Source: Oleispirillum naphthae (GTDB lineage: Bacteria > Pseudomonadota > Alphaproteobacteria > Rhodospirillales > Rhodospirillaceae). From it: DNA of 64,000 bases. Shown piece by piece: positions 63,326-64,000 of the stretch. Both the position numbers and the translations under genes were made by a program. Position 1 is the first letter of the stretch; each line of letters starts with the position of its first letter. Where the stretch lies: NCBI GenBank assembly GCA_027864655.1, contig JAQAZG010000007.1, positions 1-64,000 of the forward strand, given 5' to 3'. The notes below the pieces were generated by a model. That model did no database searches. It was not told where the DNA came from and worked only from the letters and a program-made list of their open reading frames with translations.

Positions 63326-64000
63326 TCAATACTTCCAATCGCTCAAAGTCGCCACGCTGCCCTTTTTCTTCTCCGACGAGTTGGTGGCGTGGAAACGGTA
63401 GACCTTGACCGCGCCGCAGTCCAGGGCGGCGACGCGATTGACCCAACGCCGGCATTCCTCGAGCACGACTTCCGCGGCAAGGCCCTTCATCGTTCCCGGT
63501 TTCAGCGCGTCGCAGTAGGCGATCCACGCGCCCAGCGCCATTTCGCGGTAGGCGGCGGTCGCATCCTCCGCCACGTGGATGAGAAAATTGCGCTCCTTCA
63601 GGGCGTTGGCGATCTGTTGCGGACGCTGCAACTGCATCTTGGGAATTTCGGTCGCCCACAGGGTCTTGAGCACCTCGGCATGGCCCTTGGCCGCGCCCTG
63701 CACGAAGTCGTAGATCACCAGGTGCGCCGACGGTTTGAGCGCCTCGGCCAACTGGTTGAACAGATTTTCCTTGTCCTGCACCGTGGACAGCACCTGGCGG
63801 CAGAGGATGGCGTCGTAGGCGGAGGGCTTGAGGCGCAGGGTCTCCGGATCGCAGGCGAAGAACACCGCCTTCTTGTCCATGTTCCGGCTGAGGGAACGGC
63901 GGTTCGCCTCCGACGCCAGAATATCCTCGCGGTCGAGGCCGACCAGCCAGACGCCGAACTTCTTGACCATGGCACGCGACGCGCCGCCCAGGCCCGCGCC
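63326..64000 (-). CDS. SAM-dependent methyltransferase, partial
   Basis: The 3' part of a class I methyltransferase that runs off the right edge: 224 codons are visible. The SAM-binding motif I begins at the edge ([10 protein letters not shown]). Further motifs are [20 protein letters not shown] and HLVIYDF. The start at a Met inside (63970) is therefore only internal. The substrate cannot be told. Confidence 0.8.
   Translation of the reverse strand, partial: GAGLGGASRAMVKKFGVWLVGLDREDILASEANRRSLSRNMDKKAVFFACDPETLRLKPSAYDAILCRQVLSTVQDKENLFNQLAEALKPSAHLVIYDFVQGAAKGHAEVLKTLWATEIPKMQLQRPQQIANALKERNFLIHVAEDATAAYREMALGAWIAYCDALKPGTMKGLAAEVVLEECRRWVNRVAALDCGAVKVYRFHATNSSEKKKGSVATLSDWKY

Overview
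The window is 64 kb of high-GC DNA with dense, mostly bacterial-core gene content. It looks like an alphaproteobacterium, probably a Rhodospirillales-type organism. The reasons are a glnB-glnA pair behind a sigma-54 promoter, a three-gene proton-translocating transhydrogenase (pntAA-pntAB-pntB), alphaproteobacterial marker genes (TrcR/DUF1013, GapR/DUF2312, DUF1192, DUF465) and a small heat-shock gene behind a ROSE-like leader. The first 18 bases are a pure C tract, which suggests a contig edge.

Layout. 1-6.3 kb: an osmoprotectant ABC transporter (proV, proW, proX, reading left), an ArsR-type regulator, then glnB-glnA. 6.4-7.5 kb: two paralogous Ala-rich proteins, each with one EF-hand. 7.45-23.8 kb: a compact, leftward T7-like (podovirus) virion and lysis cassette. 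In transcription order it holds an HTH-GcrA-like protein, an unknown protein, portal, a Bbp19-like protein, scaffold, capsid, a small head protein, two tail-tube proteins, three internal virion proteins, tail fibre and lysis genes. The right edge has a divergent repressor with repeated operators. No terminase, integrase or replication gene is visible. Two unrelated-looking genes, one exported and one membrane-anchored, sit between scaffold and capsid and break the late operon.

24.3-32.9 kb: one hypothetical gene, a chemoreceptor, a small secreted basic protein, an argO/argP exporter-regulator pair, a cold-shock protein, phoH, yjbQ, and a PLP dehydratase divergent from an AraC regulator. 33.0-36.8 kb: the EF-P modification cluster epmA, epmB, efp, followed by suhB. 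36.9-40.4 kb: an envelope operon of an OmpA-domain protein, a MotA/TolQ-like channel and a MotB-like protein. 40.4-47.4 kb: rpmE, a membrane adenylate cyclase, hsp20, a SnoaL-like protein, a thioesterase, DUF1192, a quinone oxidoreductase, trcR, an isonitrile-hydratase-like protein and DUF465. 47.5-64 kb: ubiX, pfk, purE-purK, DedA, rpsU, pnt, pepF, fadD, gapR, a receiver-HPt protein, pyk, rpmJ and a methyltransferase that runs off the right end.

The most notable observations are: (1) the virion cassette without packaging or integration genes, carrying an inserted two-gene cargo; (2) a family of four intergenic repeats of about 170-190 bp that share a conserved core and end in strong hairpins; (3) rpsU with no ATG, GTG or TTG start and an AUA at ideal distance from its ribosome-binding site; (4) an in-frame nested gene in the phage region; (5) a likely ROSE thermometer ahead of hsp20. 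Everything here was read by eye from the sequence. No database search was run, so family names rest on motif recognition.
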